This document shows, in pieces, positions 6,206 to 6,557 of a stretch of DNA of 6,557 nt. A program made the translations under genes and the position numbers. Position 1 is the stretch's first letter. The number at the start of each line of letters is the position of its first letter. The DNA comes from Planctomycetaceae bacterium (GTDB lineage Bacteria; Planctomycetota; Planctomycetia; Pirellulales; Lacipirellulaceae). Below the pieces are notes generated by a model. It saw nothing but the letters and a program-made list of their open reading frames with translations, was not told the DNA's origin and made no database searches. Location of the stretch: contig PATG01000059.1 in assembly GCA_002713555.1 (NCBI GenBank), positions 5,673 through 12,229 of the forward strand, given 5' to 3'.

Positions 6206-6557
6206 TTCTTGCTGAGCAGTAAAAAGTTTTTTTTTGCTGATCCCCTAGAACTTGCATGTCTTGGGGACTCACTCCTACAGAACTTAAGAGAACTTGTTGG
6301 CCCAGGGGCGCTTCGAGGTGCATCAAGTGTTGATTAAGGTCTTCTCCACGGTTGTACGCAGTTTCTACAGTGGCTAAATTTGCTTGTAAGCTAAGTCGTT
6401 TTTCCTGCGCTGTGAGAAGTACTTCGTTGAGTTTCATAACGCGCTGTATCTTAGGATCGATGACACCGTCTTCTGTCGAAACTGCCAGATGACCTACTTC
6501 TTGTCGAAACTTCTGAAGTTGCAATTGTTTGCTTTTCAAAGATGCTTGTATTTGATT
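6156..6557 (-). CDS. wzc: Wzc/GumC-family tyrosine autokinase, 5' part (partial, frameshifted at its end)
   Basis: The frame is open at the right window edge, so the true start, the first membrane helix and most of the Wzz-like domain are outside. The visible residues are Gln-, Leu-, Glu- and Lys-rich (for example KSKQLQLQKFRQEVGHLAV and MKLNEVLLTAQEKRL). This suits the first arm of the periplasmic coiled coil of polysaccharide co-polymerases. Family-like sequence runs to GDQQKK at the A9 tract (6227-6235). After that the frame reads about 23 unrelated residues (TFYCSARIAK onward) and stops at the TGA at 6156-6158. Deleting one A instead gives GDQQKKLFTAQQELQNLSMHYGPNHP (split here as GDQQKK, LFTAQQELQNLS, MHYGPNHP), the expected run of this family. 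As read, translation would yield a truncated protein with no kinase domain. Whether the break is biological or a sequencing error cannot be settled here. Confidence 0.8.
   Translation of the reverse strand, partial: NQIQASLKSKQLQLQKFRQEVGHLAVSTEDGVIDPKIQRVMKLNEVLLTAQEKRLSLQANLATVETAYNRGEDLNQHLMHLEAPLGQQVLLSSVGVSPQDMQVLGDQQKKTFYCSARIAKSEHALWPQSSTNY
6227..6235 (-). repeat. Nine-base homopolymer (A9 on the coding strand) at the frameshift point
   Basis: The given strand has nine T residues in a row, flanked by G on both sides. On the coding strand this reads CAGC, A9, CTTTTT. The upstream frame is open to 6156 and the downstream frame opens only after a TAG at 6245-6247. The frame change must therefore fall within about 6159-6244, and the tract is the obvious site. 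Eight or eleven A residues would restore one frame. This is the longest homopolymer I noticed in the window. Confidence 0.9.

Overview
The window is part of a surface-polysaccharide (exopolysaccharide, capsule or O-antigen type) locus. All four recognisable genes are on the minus strand, so the text below follows transcription from the right edge to the left. I see no plus-strand gene, tRNA, rRNA, insertion sequence or CRISPR array. Base composition is moderate. A Wzc-type autokinase, a polymerase/ligase fused to TPR repeats and sugar-nucleotide enzymes occurring together recall loci of Planctomycetota and some Gram-negative proteobacteria. That placement is an inference from gene style, because no phylogenetic marker is present.

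Right part (4718-6557): a Wzc/GumC-family chain-length regulator and tyrosine autokinase, cut by the window edge at its 5' end. Its reading frame is broken at a run of nine A residues (coding strand; T on the given strand, 6227-6235). Removing one A joins the two halves into one continuous family-like protein of 612 visible residues. The 3' half carries the second membrane helix, Walker A, A' and B motifs, a seven-tyrosine Gly-Tyr cluster and an unusual 66-residue tail after that cluster.

Middle (1953-4640): an 895-residue polytopic membrane protein of the O-antigen ligase/polymerase (Wzy_C) family with a long soluble TPR-like C-terminal half. A 77-nt gap separates it from the kinase gene, and it has a good Shine-Dalgarno sequence.

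Left part: a DegT/DnrJ/EryC1-type PLP sugar aminotransferase (526-1788, or to 1830 with a TTG start). About 320 nt without a gene follow (207-525), then the first 68 codons of a membrane protein (1-206). That N-terminus resembles FlaA1/CapD/PglF-type membrane-bound nucleotide-sugar dehydratases.

Putative joint role: the dehydratase-like protein and the aminotransferase would make an amino-sugar nucleotide, the Wzy_C protein would polymerise or ligate repeat units on the periplasmic side, and the autokinase would control chain length and export by cycles of tyrosine phosphorylation. The observation most worth checking is the A9 frameshift, which could be a sequencing error, a phase-variable contingency tract, a site of transcriptional slippage, or a true inactivating mutation.
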